64,000 nt of DNA from Suillus spraguei (taxonomy: Eukaryota > Basidiomycota > Agaricomycetes > Boletales > Suillaceae): contig JABCPU010000106.1 of assembly GCA_016800925.1 (NCBI GenBank), positions 117,741-181,740 of the forward strand, read 5' to 3'. Of this stretch, positions 12,284-22,995 are shown piece by piece. The position numbers and the translations under genes are program-made. The stretch's first letter is position 1. Each line of letters opens with the position of its first letter. The notes below the pieces were generated by a model. It saw nothing but the letters and a program-made list of their open reading frames with translations, did no database searches and was not told the DNA's origin.

Positions 12284-12435
12284 ATCTCAGTTCTTTTCAA
12301 GAGACTGAGATGTAAGTACCTAGTCACCAGTCGCCGTTGCCCAGGCTAACGAGCGCTTTAGTTACCTTGTCATCTAGGTACTTTAACCGTCAATAGAGTT
12401 CTTTTCAAGAGACTGAGATTTACCTTGTCATCTAG
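12284..12435. repeat. Interleaved direct repeats with a palindromic word
   Basis: AGTTCTTTTCAAGAGACTGA plus GAT occurs at 12289-12311 and 12397-12419, and TTACCTTGTCATCTAG occurs at 12362-12377 and 12420-12435. The first copy is framed by ATCTCAGT and ACTGAGAT, an 8-bp inverted pair. Confidence 0.6.
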
Positions 12436-13138
12436 CGTTCCCGCTCTCTCCCCATGGGTCTCGTAACACCAGAGCTGATACTCCTGCGCTTTTGGTCCTG
12501 TTCCATATTTTTTTCCGGTGCTTCATAATAACTTGCTGTGTCTGATACTTAAATCCGTCGCTGTGTCTGGAGCACTGTTGACAATAGCACTGTAATCGTC
12601 GTTCGTTAGGCATCGTCGCCGTCGTCGTTTTTGCTTCGTTGTCCTCAGTGTGGATGGAGAGAAAGTTGGACTGATTTTCAGTACTTGCATGATCAAATTG
12701 GCATGTACTCGCGACGTGTTTCTGCACGTGAGCTCGTTTCAAGATTCCTCTGTGAAAATTCAAGAGAACTTGCCATTTCCGTAAAATACTACACAGGGTA
12801 TTCTTGTCGGCGTATTTTCAGAAAGTTCACGGAAAGTATCAAAACCTCCAATATTTCCCTTCGGCTGGAATTCGCGATTTTACGCTGTGTGGGTGGCGAT
12901 TTGATTTTTTTAAACTTGAAATCCCTGCTTGCTTAGTGTTTGAAGTCGAACCGAGAGTTCAGGCCTACGGGTCCGAACAATGGCCCGGGACCACGAACAA
13001 TCAAACTCAGTTTGAAGTCGTCGTTCGAGGAAACCAAGAAAGCTGCAAATGATAACAGGGTACCGTTTAACTGTTGTCACATAGCACCCAACTGGTCAAG
13101 TTACCGTAGCACCAGGATTTTTTTTGGCAATTCTTTTT

Positions 13139-15161
13139 ATGCGACCTCAATCCATCGCGGCAGCTCTGAGCTTGGCATCAGCAGCTCTGGCATTGTATAA
13201 CCAATTTCCGATCAACACCATCAGGGAAACCAGTGTTCGACCATTGAATGTCATCAACTCAAACCCTGGCTATCTGAACAATGTCAGCTCCGATAGCGAG
13301 CAATGGAACCTTGATGAATGTCCCCCGGAGAATGTGACAGGGCACTTGATTTTCGACACTGTCAATTCATTCCTACAGCACTGGCCAAATACACGGTATC
13401 GTAATGGTGCGTTTCCGCTGCGTTGCTGACGCTCGAAAAATGATTCAACTTTTCGTAGGACACAATATAGTGCCGGGAGTGATTCCAATCGGTACTTTGC
13501 TCTATCATGGTACCAGTAATGGCTCTCATACGATACCCAGTGGACCCGAGTGGACTGCTATGAACCCGGAGCATTCTATTTTCTTTTGTCGTGGAAATGG
13601 GAGTGGCTGCTGGCACCTCACGCTGGTAACATCGAGACCTCTAAAAGTATTGTACTTTGATGGAAGCAGTGCTGCTAAGCTATCTGAGGGTACGATGGAT
13701 ACGCAGGACCTAATAACCTGGGGAGAACCACAACCCAAGCGATTCTTCGATGAAAGAGACCGGATCAATAATCTTTGTACATGGGGAAAGGAGTTCGGAA
13801 TTCACGGTTTCGCAAGGTGGGATATGATTCTATATTGTGTGCATGCCCACATAACTAACTACCAGATTTCTAGGATGGAAATGAGCTTGTGCGCATACTT
13901 TTCATACCATGTCACGTTTCCAACTGACGGATATCTAGTGAAATCATGTTGTGTGATTTCACAGCCAATGTCGAGGTAGTATCTTTCGTACAGCTCACTT
14001 TACCGAGGGACGACCCGTCATCCTCTCCCTCTACTTCACTCGATTCTGACATTTGTCAGTATTATCTTCTGGTATTCATGACATGACTGATGCTATATCT
14101 TCCCGAGCGCAGGGGTTCGTACGTTCGAAATCTTCCACTCCGGCTTATGGCAGAATCACTACCCAGGAGATTCTCGCATTGTGCTGGACCTGACTGGCCT
14201 TATCTCATTGTATGATACGGCACTGGCACCATCCCTCATCTCGGTTCGAACGGGTCTTGAACGGTACGACCACCGCGTACTCGGAATATCATCAGACGAC
14301 ATATCACGGGTGATGAGAAAGCTCATCAAAGTCATCACCCGACCACACCCGATAGGCAGCGGCATCGACTGGAAGACCCTCATTCACGTCATCGTTGATC
14401 GATACGCGGACCGATTGGAGTTGACGCATTATCTCATCAACGCTGCCTCATCAAACCGACAAGAACTCCTTGAACGAGCGAAGCTTGTGCAAACCCAACT
14501 CCGCGTTATGCTTACACCGTATTTATTACAATTCACCACTATCCCCGGCGCAGGCACTTCAGGTATATATTCATTGCAATGGGCGTCCCCAATTTTTGGG
14601 CTGTGTGTCAGAACACACACTTCCCAGATTACTGACCTCATACCCCTAATGACGTCTTCGGAACGCCTCTTACTGAAGGCTGTCGAGGATACAACAAGGG
14701 AGATCTGCCGTGTCACTACGAAAATGTGGGCTGCAGGTGTCATGAACGGGTTTGACACACTTTTCCCTGTTGAACCGAATGGGGAGCTTGATATCACTCA
14801 AATAATGAATGACTGGAAACAAGACATCCAGAAGCTGATGTCTTGGTTAGACTGGAGTGTATGGATTAAATGTCGACCTGCCTGCGGTCCAGAGGTGAGA
14901 TCTAAGATATGTCTCTGCGAGTTGACGGGATTGACCATCATTCACTTGCAGGAAGTGTGCTATCTCTCTTCTTGCCCCATTAATTACCCAAGAGAGCGTC
15001 CACTTCCATCTCCACGGAACTTGCAAAACCTCACAAATTCCCCAGAAGCACAACATGTCGCTGACCGAGTCGAACAACCTAAATATCCTACAACCCCAGT
15101 GGATGATTGGAACTTGCCCCAACCAAGGTGCATTAGGCGCCTCCAGCCATACGGATTTTAA
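13139..15161 (+). CDS. Secreted protein of a conserved basidiomycete family, function unknown
   Basis: Exons 13139-13406, 13459-13816, 13874-13888, 13939-14054, 14113-14894 and 14952-15161 join in frame to 582 residues. Introns are 50-58 bp. The last one (57 bp) is a multiple of three and stays open if retained. The third exon is only 15 nt. Residues 1-18 (MRPQSIAAALSLASAALA) form a signal peptide. Landmarks are GTLLYHG, PEHSIFFCRG, GCWHLTLVTSRPLKVLYFDG, DTQDLITWGE, VDRYADRLEL, REICRV and KCRPACGPE, ending PQPRCIRRLQPYGF. I know this arrangement from agaricomycete proteins annotated only as hypothetical. No catalytic motif is evident. The cysteines near the C-terminus suggest a disulphide-stabilised extracellular or wall-associated protein, which is inference. 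Confidence 0.82.
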
Positions 15162-16419
15162 TCAAGGTCTGCCTTTACGTTGTTTCTAACAGTTATGAGT
15201 TATGGACCTGGATGTGCGCTTTCTAGGATTTGATGTGATTCCCGTACGTGATTAATATAATTTGCTGCAGATCTTCATACCTATGTGCTCGTGTCACTAT
15301 ATCAGTCTGTACGTTGACACATTCACTGTGATTCGCATTTGCGTAAGCCCGCTGAGGCTTAGCTAAATGATGTTATGCTGCCTATGTAGTATAGACAACT
15401 GCCATCAGGGTGACAAAAGAAGACACCGTGAGTCAATTACGATCATGATATTGACAATTCCGTTGAACTAACAACCACCTACCCCGACATCTTGCCACCG
15501 ATATTGTTCTCTGACATGCCTCATTCACGAAACGCGAGCGAGATCAGCGAGAAAACGACTTAAGCGAAACCATCAGCGAACCTGAAGCCGTCATCAGCTT
15601 CAACGAGAATGTGTATTTGACCATGCAAAACGCTGTTATATCCACTGCGACACATGTGACATGTGGGGCAGGCTCGACAAATAATAGAGCAGCTGACGAC
15701 AAATCTAAACAGATTACGACTCCGCCAAGCGTGCATGACGTGGATGCATTCAGGATTCTAGACATGATATCGAAGAACGCTCACGGGACCGGTGGTGAAA
15801 GCTCCGAGCGTTACACAGTCTGTGCTATTTGCGTATGTCATGAGATCCACGAGCAAGTCAACCTCTCCATGATTTGGTTTATGTATCTGCTATGGTCATG
15901 ATGTTGGTTTACGTGAGTTGGAGCTGCTGCTGGAACACCATCTGAGAAACACAAAACAGACCTTCACATACCTGGCTTTTGCGGCTTTCAAGAACCTTAC
16001 CGGGAATGTTTTGAAGAAGTCTCACACCTGAATAGAAGGAACGATTGTCTTCCTTATGTTGGTCTAGAGATTAGTATCATAAGTCGAACCAGGTCACGGT
16101 TGAACCTGCCATCTAGTCACCAAACACATACGGACAAACAATGGAATACAGCGCCATCTCTCGCAACAAAGTCAGTCCCTTTGTACGATGACGGTGCTGG
16201 CCTGTGACTGACACTATCACAGGTTTGCATCTACTCGTGATAGGAAGGTGGGCCAATCCACCTGCACTCAAACAGGGCTACACGGCACCATGGGGTCACC
16301 GACCACAGAGGACAATAAATATACACGAGTCAATACCGAGGGGAGATTTCTCTGCGTGCTGATGTTTCGGTCATTCAAAGGGTCTCAGAGTGTATGGTGA
16401 GTTCGCTGCATTCTCACTT
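15162..16419. other. No gene recognised
   Basis: Short frames only (for example 15611-15901). A stretch near 15915-16060 could be eroded coding sequence, but I cannot place it in a family. Confidence 0.4.
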
Positions 16420-16870
16420 GTCAAAGCCTACGCAACCTGCATTGGGAAGTTCTCACAGGACATCCCTAACATGACACGTGCCCATACGTTGAGCATCTGA
16501 GGATATGTCAATTAGAAGTCTCCTCGCATGGTTCGCCGCCGCCACCTACATAAGTCTGCATACAGCTTTCGGCGACCAACATCACGGTCTGACCTCGGCA
16601 TAGTTGTGCTTTTTATGCTATATCATATTATGGGCGAGCTGGAGAGCCCTGGGTCTTACTGGCGATGCAATTCAAGTGATTGTATGCACATTCAGAACAA
16701 ACAATATCACCTTGCGGGACAGCAGACGAAGGAGATGACCGTTTATCTTAGACTGCCGTAAGTACTGTGGTTTTTCTCATTCTTTGAATCACCAGCTACG
16801 CGCTGTTATCCAACTCTGCTTCGCGAAGCAAACGAAGACGCCGGTCGCCAATTCGGGCTTGGAAGTCGGA
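16420..16870 (+). pseudogene. Degenerate second copy of the Nudix gene at 19650
   Basis: This segment tracks the functional Nudix gene in order. AAGCCTACGCAACCTG matches 19675-19692, ACATCCCTAACATG matches the following codons, and GATATGTCAATTAGAAGTCTCCTC matches the first exon-intron junction. GAGCTGGAGAGC and the GCGGGACAG-AGACGAAGGAGATGA stretch match the Nudix box exon, and CTTCGCGAAGCAAACGAAGA matches the REANEE codons. The frame is broken throughout by stops and indels and similarity fades after about 16870. It is a relic of a duplication that also copied flanking DNA. Confidence 0.72.
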
Positions 16871-17406
16871 AGATGTTGTAACATTACTCTTGTCTTTCTG
16901 ATAAGTATCTCGAACGCGACACAATTCAAATGATAAAAAAATTTCAGCGCCTTGATGCAATAGTGGATAGTGTTTAAGTTGAACGCAGCCCATGGTCGTG
17001 CAATGCAATGGTAAGTATTTTACTCAAGTTGCTGTGTTCACGGTGTTTTTAACATGCACAGCCCACAGCTATGTCATGATGTACAGCAACAAAGTAAATG
17101 TACGTGGTGTATCCTCATCCACGACCAAAATTCTCTTCTTATCTATTCACGTACTTTTCCATGGTGGTAGCGCCAGGAACGTGAGCTGACGGCTGGGAAC
17201 CCTCCCTGCGCTTCCATACAGCATATTACTATATACTGACGGTGTGTTCTATACATTAATATTGCGATTCTACAAAGATTCTATGTAGAAAATTTGAACC
17301 ATGCTCCCACATAGCATGATCATGCTGTTAAGCTACTTACATAATCTCACACTTGCGACAGACCACTACTCTCACTGCAATTACCCTCGTTCACATACAA
17401 CAAGAG
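16871..17406. other. No gene recognised
   Basis: A 65-codon plus frame (16992-17189) has a hydrophobic stretch but no stable signal of coding. It may be the far end of the duplicated segment. Confidence 0.4.
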
Positions 17407-18746
17407 ATGGACGTAAGTGTGCAACCATGCTCTAGTCTTCTGGGCACCGTTCATTCCTCCAGTGCAGCTAACTTCAGTGCACAGTATCCCTCTGCTCAGC
17501 CAATCCCCCCCATCTTTATCCCAGACTTAACTAAGCTCATCACCTGATGCTCCCAATACCCGGTTTCAGGTGGTACATATGGCGATATCTACAGATGTGT
17601 ATACCACGGACCAGGCGGCGATGTAGAGGTTTGTGCCAGTATTGCAGCTCTTCTATGTTTGGTGATGTCTCATTACCCACAGGTCGCCGTCAAAGCAATC
17701 CGATCATTCTTCAGTGATGCGGTAATATTTTGTGGTCTGTAATAGACAGATCTCATGAACCATTCTTAGGTGCTCCGGAAAGAGCTTGAAATCTGGAAGA
17801 GGTTGCAACATTTCAATATCTTGAAGTTCATGGGCACTACCCAAGCCTTCGGCCCATCAGAGGCTTTAGTCGCTCCGTGGATAGTCAATGGCGATTTGAC
17901 ATCATTCCTTAAGCGGAACAACGATGCTCTTGAACTGCGTGACCGTCTGCTTCTGGTGAGAATTTCAGTGATATTTCCGGTTTGAACCCTCGAGCTTATC
18001 ACTTCGTGCACAAGCTCCGTGATGTCGCCAGTGGCCTCAACTATTGTGAGTAAACGTGTGTATGTCACAATAAGAAAAATAACTGTCTCCCTCAGTTCAT
18101 ACATTCAGCGTCGATGTAAACGGACAGACGTACTTGAATGCAGTCATTCACGGAGACCTCACTGGTGTAAGATCATTCATTTATATAATCCCCTGTACTA
18201 ATGATAAGTTACAAGACCAATGTCCTCGTCGATGGTGATAGAAGGGCCTACCTTGCAGATTTTGGCCTTTCGGGAACTTTGGCACATTTGCCCGGCATGA
18301 CGTACCTTGAGAAGATGGGTTGTCATCCAGGAGCGTTGAGGTGGACGGCTCTTGAACTTTTTTCTGCGGAAGAATCAGCCTCTGCAGTCAGCACTCAGTG
18401 ATATTTACTCATTTGGTAGCATCATACTTCAAGTAAGTCGTTCCCTCTCGCCAATAGAGCCCACTAAGTTGTTTTACAGGTTTTAATAGGAAAATTGCCC
18501 TGGAGTCACTTGACCCGTAACTACCAGAGGTATCAAGTGATTTTCAAGCGGAAAAAGCATCCTCGTCCAGCTGACGACCGCGTCACCGACCAGCACTGGA
18601 ATTTCATGACCTTGTGCTGGTCTAAAGAACCTGATGCCTGTCCTTCTGCTGGACAAGCACTTCAGTTTGTTGATAGTGAGCTCATCTTGTACGAACAGGG
18701 CAGCGTCGACGGTGGACAGCACCTTGCCTTGGTTTCCGTTATTTGA
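17407..18746 (+). pseudogene. Protein kinase of the basidiomycete tyrosine-kinase-like type, inactivated
   Basis: Several short introns connect a full kinase domain: glycine loop VSGGTYGDIYRC, lysine in VAVKAIR, a helix with KELEIWKRLQHFNILKFMG, catalytic HGDLTGTNVL (HGD instead of HRD, usual in this group), magnesium-binding DFGLSG, RWTALELF where relatives have APE, and DIYSFGSIILQ with the C-lobe VTDQHW and CWSKEP. Two lesions break it. One is TGA at 17545-17547, directly before CSQYPVSGG and fitting a CGA-to-TGA change. The other is a 2-nt loss at about 18400, between STQ and DIYSFG. All splice junctions otherwise remain usable, so the loss looks recent. ATG 17407 is the best start I can find but is not certain. 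Confidence 0.75.
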
Positions 18747-19310
18747 TATACGCCTCTAGTCATTGATCCAGTAGGTCAGAGTCTACCATTTGCCTCACCA
18801 TCTGCAGATGGCCGTTGTGCACGGGTAAGAGGTGACTTCTTTACACTCTAGCCCCTACGTCTCGGCAGATGGGCAAAGCGGCCCGTTATACTTCCGCTGG
18901 CCCAATCGTTTACACTACTAAATATTTACACAGCAGCCTGCAGCGGCATCCACAGGATTGTCATGTCAATGAACAGGTTGGTTGACATTAGACATTCACA
19001 AAATGTACGTCATCCAATGGCAGTCTTGATGATTTATTACTTATTTGTGAGGCAGGCACACGGAAACATGGCCTGACAGAATATTCATCAACGCCTCAAA
19101 GAAAGGACGGATAGACCGCACGAAGTTACAGGCATGCACTAGCACTCTACTGCGATGGTCCAGTTCGAGCCAAAAACACAGAACGTCGAACAATATCCTT
19201 CAGTGTGTTGATGAACACCACTGCGAAAAACGAGCAGTGAGTGGTCCCTCCCTAACATTCCTTGATAATTAGACCTCCATATGGAATGGGCCAGCCAATG
19301 TTGCGGCAGA
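18747..19310. other. No gene recognised
   Basis: Spacer between the kinase relic and the Nudix gene, with nothing beyond short frames. Confidence 0.5.
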
Positions 19311-19385
19311 AAGGCTAGCACGTTCTATTTATTGTTATCTTTATCATATCGCTTTGATTCTCGTGTCATTCCTCGTACAGCTATG
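19311..19385 (+). repeat. 3'-flank sequence repeated from 754-835 (copy 2)
   Basis: Shares TAGCACG, the core TATTTATTGTTATCTTTATC and GTCATTC with the 3' flank of the first gene in the window. Confidence 0.55.
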
Positions 19386-19649
19386 AAAAGTATATGGTCT
19401 TCTGTTGCCTTCGCCGAGGAGGAAGTCATAAGTTAGGAGAACTTGCATGATGGAAATATCGTGGCTTGAAACCTTGGGAGGAATGATCTGCCTACGGCCA
19501 GGGGAACTAAGTCGTGGAGAATGTTATGTCCCAATTTTTGTACCACTATGTACTCTTCGTTATTCGAAGTCAATATGTTATCACTGTCACTTGGTCTAAC
19601 GGCAGTGCTAGCAGTGCTGTGTTTCAAAGCAACCTCATTGACATACGTT

Positions 19650-21025
19650 ATGGCTATCTCCTCTACGATTCCCAAGCCTACGCAACCTGACTCTGAGAGA
19701 TGCTTACGAGACATCCCAACGCATGTGCTGAAGCGCCTCACTCCAAAGTCTAGAGCATGCATCGAGCGTCTCAAGACATGTCAATTGGATAGACCTGACC
19801 TGTAAGTCTCCTCACACGCTTCTTCCTCACCACCACCCATGAATGCGCGCGTAGTTCTCGACAACCAACCTTCAAACTCGCAGCTGTGCTTGTTCTGCTA
19901 TATGAGCAAGCTGGAGAGCTCAGGGTGTTATTAACGACACGGTCCAAGTCACTGCGTGCACATCCAGGACAGACAGCGTTACCTGGCGGGAAAGCGGACG
20001 AAGAAGATGAGAGTTTAGTCTGGACTGCTGTAAGTGCTGCGGCTACGGGTTCGCATACGCTTTCACTGACTAAATGCTTTCATCCAACTTAGCTTCGTGA
20101 AGCAAATGAAGAAGTCGGTCTCCCTCTTCCGCCCACATCGTCAAATATACATTTTATTACGACACTCCCGCCCTTTCTTTCTGCATCGCAGTTGTTGGTG
20201 ACTCCTGTCGTTGTGCTTTTATCTTCGCCAATTCCATTCATCCCTTCGTTATCGTCATCTTTGACTTTGGACAGCTCCTCGAATGCGAGCCCCGACGCAC
20301 TACCCAACCCTTCTTCCCACCCAATTCTCACTTCCCTAACTCCCTCTCTCACAGAAGTCGACAGGATATTCGATTATCCACTCGAAGCAGTGCTGAACCC
20401 TCATCTCTTGTTGAACAAGGGGGAGTCGCTCGCGGATGTTGGAGAGGACTGGCCATATGGTGCTGGGGATGTGTATGTGAGTTATTAGCTTCCTTATCGT
20501 GCCTTCATCCTCGATGTTGTCCTTTCATTTTGAGCTGCATTTCTGCGACGAATGCATCGCTGCTGTCTTGTCACTTCCTACTTCATTCCATGCTAATACC
20601 TCTTACCACGCAGAACCATCCGACGTCCGCCTCGACGCATTCGACGGACTCATCTATAGGATGCACCGGTTCAGAACGTGTGCATCCCCTATCAAAGGGC
20701 TCACAGCTGATATCTTGGTACGTCTCTCTGTCTTTCTCTTCTGCTACATCCACCCAATCACATCTGACGCTAATCCCGAGCATAGATATCCGTAGCTGAA
20801 CTCGCATATGGACGCAAACCCATCTACGGACGTTACCCACCTGATTCAAGTCACGGATCATCACCCGAAGACCCGAACTTGGAAGGGGAGACATATCGGG
20901 CATTGGTGAGGAAGCGCATGGAAGAGAACGAGAAGGCTTTTGCGGTTGTTAAGGAAGGCGAGCAGACACGATTGACTGGAAAGGTGGATGGGGAGAATGG
21001 GAGCACATTTCTGACAGGTGCATGA
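19650..21025 (+). CDS. PCD1: Nudix hydrolase, CoA diphosphatase type
   Basis: Exons 19650-19801, 19855-20029, 20093 to about 20485, 20614-20717 and 20786-21025. The NuCoA-type signature LLTTRSKSLRAHPGQTALPGG runs straight into a Nudix box split by an intron (GGKADEEDE ... TALREANEEVGL), and TYRMHRFRT/SPIKGLTADIL-type motifs follow. These mark the peroxisomal or mitochondrial family that cleaves CoA, oxidised CoA or acyl-CoA to 3',5'-ADP and phosphopantetheine (yeast Pcd1, mammalian NUDT7/8). I prefer ATG 19650 (MAISSTIPKP) because homologues start close to the domain. An upstream in-frame ATG at 19521 would add a hydrophobic leader. The donor of intron 3 is uncertain: the obvious GTGAGT at 20477 gives the wrong phase and GTTATT at 20485 fits. 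A decayed copy lies at 16420. Confidence 0.85.
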
Positions 21026-22010
21026 TCTGATTGTCTCCATCATAGATTGACCGTAGAAGATACGCAACTCACCTTAGACATGGGTACCGTGGTATATGCT
21101 GTACACAACATAATCACTAGTTCCATGCGTGTTATACGCACGTATGCGATGTATCACGTAGCTGCTTACTCTCCTCCTGAAGCATTGTTATCCAAGCTTC
21201 AACAAACAGTCACCTTGCTTGCCAAAGTCATTCTTATATTATTGACGTCTTCAGAACAGGCTATCGGGCTAACTCGGTAGGCAGATATCTCGTGTCACAT
21301 GAGATGTTGTATATACATCATCCATCAACAAACACCATCCAGTATGTAAATTCTGATCTATCTTAAAATAATATTGGTACTTAGTATGACATAACTCGTC
21401 GCACTCGCTCGTCGCCAGCGATGTCTCCAAAGGTGGAAGTGAGCATCGTAGACTGACATTATAGATGACGTTATTGAGTATTACTCTTCCTGCCTCTCAA
21501 GCAGAAGTAACATGATAGATTGTCGTCACATCAAAGGCGATGCGCTGAAAGAAGAAGATAATGGGAGTGAGAATAGGACAACCCAATCAGACGCCGGCTA
21601 TACGAGTTTGTGGAAGTGAAACGCACTACTACAATTCCACCAGCTGGCAGAGAAGAAAGTATTTCCGTAGGCCTGCTCGTAGGTTGAGTGTAAGCTGCGA
21701 GTTCAATAAGCCATAGATCTGCAAGAGCTATCATACAAAATAAGAGATAGCTATGGCGAGACACTCGTAGTGTCAACAGAGATGTAGTCAGTAACTTGGA
21801 TCGCCGGGAAGAATAACTGCAACAAAACTTGATCAATCAATTGGAGATCGTTTGGATCGTCTCTATAAAATTTTTAATTTTGACGCGAGCTTGACTCCGG
21901 CGAGTTCTCATGGGGCCACGTCTAGAGATATCCCATTGCCACGGCGCATTATGTTTCTCAATCGGATGCACAGCAAATGCATGTTTGGGGACTGACCCCA
22001 TTACTGTCTG
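21026..22010. other. 3' flank and intergenic sequence
   Basis: Contains only short frames (a 101-codon minus frame at 21531-21836 with some hydrophobic character). No family is recognised. Confidence 0.45.
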
Positions 22011-22017
22011 TATAAAG
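22011..22017 (+). promoter_or_regulatory. TATA box of the small secreted protein gene
   Basis: TATAAAG lies 66 bp upstream of ATG 22077, the spacing expected for a short 5' leader. A short ATG frame at 22022 begins too close to the TATA box to be part of the mRNA if initiation is about 30 bp downstream. Confidence 0.5.
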
Positions 22018-22076
22018 GCGAATGGATGGCTTTCAGTTCAATAACAAAGGAAATCATCTAGCCTTGTGATCTTGCA

Positions 22077-22362
22077 ATGAAATTTACCTTGCTCACTACT
22101 ATGTTTATGTCTGCCGTAGTACTGGTAGGAGTCGTTATGGCACAATCTGAAACCGACCAGCCAGGTGAATATTTTCTGCGTACCCACGTTTTGATCTTAG
22201 ACCGCATACTTACGAGTGCTTGTAGAAAAGTATGAGTGCGGATGGGTCCCGGGTTATAATAACGGCTTTGCGTTTTTGTTTTTCTGTTCTGCAAACAGTA
22301 CTATCCTGGTCGTTCAGAATTGTAGCTGTGGGGCTGCTGTAATGTTGTCAACGGAGGTGTAG
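22077..22362 (+). CDS. Small secreted cysteine-containing protein (74 aa), two exons
   Basis: Exon 1 (22077-22164) and exon 2 (22226-22362) join across a 61-bp GTGAAT...TTGTAG intron to 74 codons plus TAG. Residues 1-22 are a strong signal peptide (MKFTLLTTMFMSAVVLVGVVMA, AxA-like end before QS). The mature part of about 52 residues has four cysteines (C34, C50, C62, C64), enough for two disulphides, a short hydrophobic core (FAFLFF) and a CSCG motif. Neither exon is long enough to stand out as an open frame. It lacks the eight-cysteine hydrophobin pattern and I recognise no family. Small secreted proteins of this size are common effector candidates in plant-associated fungi, which is inference only. 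A TATA box precedes it. Confidence 0.65.
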
Positions 22363-22544
22363 GTTCCAGCGGGTCCTGCAGCTGCACATAGCGAGAGGAA
22401 ATAGTGAGCCTGCTTCTTGCTTACCGTGTCCATAATATCATAATCATACGGTACAGCTGTCTCCAGAAAATAGCACTGGAGGAATGGTTTAAAGGAGTTT
22501 GACCTTGGGGCATAGAAAGATCATGCTAAGGCCGAAGAAATAAA

Positions 22545-22739
22545 ATGTATGAGTCCAGCTGTGACATATACATCAGTCTGACCTTTAGCTGCAACTGTGA
22601 GGAATTTGAAAATTTCACCAGACGTCATCGTTACCACCATTGCCTTGGCTTCTCCACATATAATATACCTTCAACCATCTGCTACTGCCAGCAAAATGGT
22701 GATGACACAGAAAGCTTTGAGGGTCTCATTGACAAATGA
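22545..22739 (+). CDS. Possible small cysteine-rich open frame
   Basis: A 64-codon frame from ATG 22545 has six cysteines in C...CxC and C...CxC spacing (FSCNCEE and ICYCQQN). It has no signal peptide and no relative that I recognise. It might be an exon or decayed relative of the neighbouring secreted gene, or chance. Confidence 0.2.
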   Translation: MYESSCDIYISLTFSCNCEEFENFTRRHRYHHCLGFSTYNIPSTICYCQQNGDDTESFEGLIDK

Positions 22740-22995
22740 GAGTTATGAATTATCCTTGGTGAGTTCCGGTCCGACCGGGCATCGTGCGCGCGGCAACTAC
22801 CGCGACCATCCAACGTGCCGCTACTAGTGACACCTGCCTAGGCCTAACCTCCTCATGACATTTGTATCCGACTCGATCCATAACATCTGATCTACCTGCA
22901 GCCTGGTTCTGGACTGGTCAAAAAATATACGTGTACGATCTGAATTGATTCTGATCGGTTTCTTTCAGTGATATCAAATCTTGCATAGCCCATTC

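Larger units (their letters stand above)
9561..13138. other. Long non-coding stretch with short local repeats
   Basis: No open frame here has recognisable domain character. The stretch holds a GC-rich foldback (10334-10480), a degenerate minisatellite (10655-10722), a 25-bp direct repeat (10849 and 10996) and repeats around 12164-12435, all listed separately. Long minus frames such as 11719-12132 and 12428-12763 look accidental. Confidence 0.5.
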
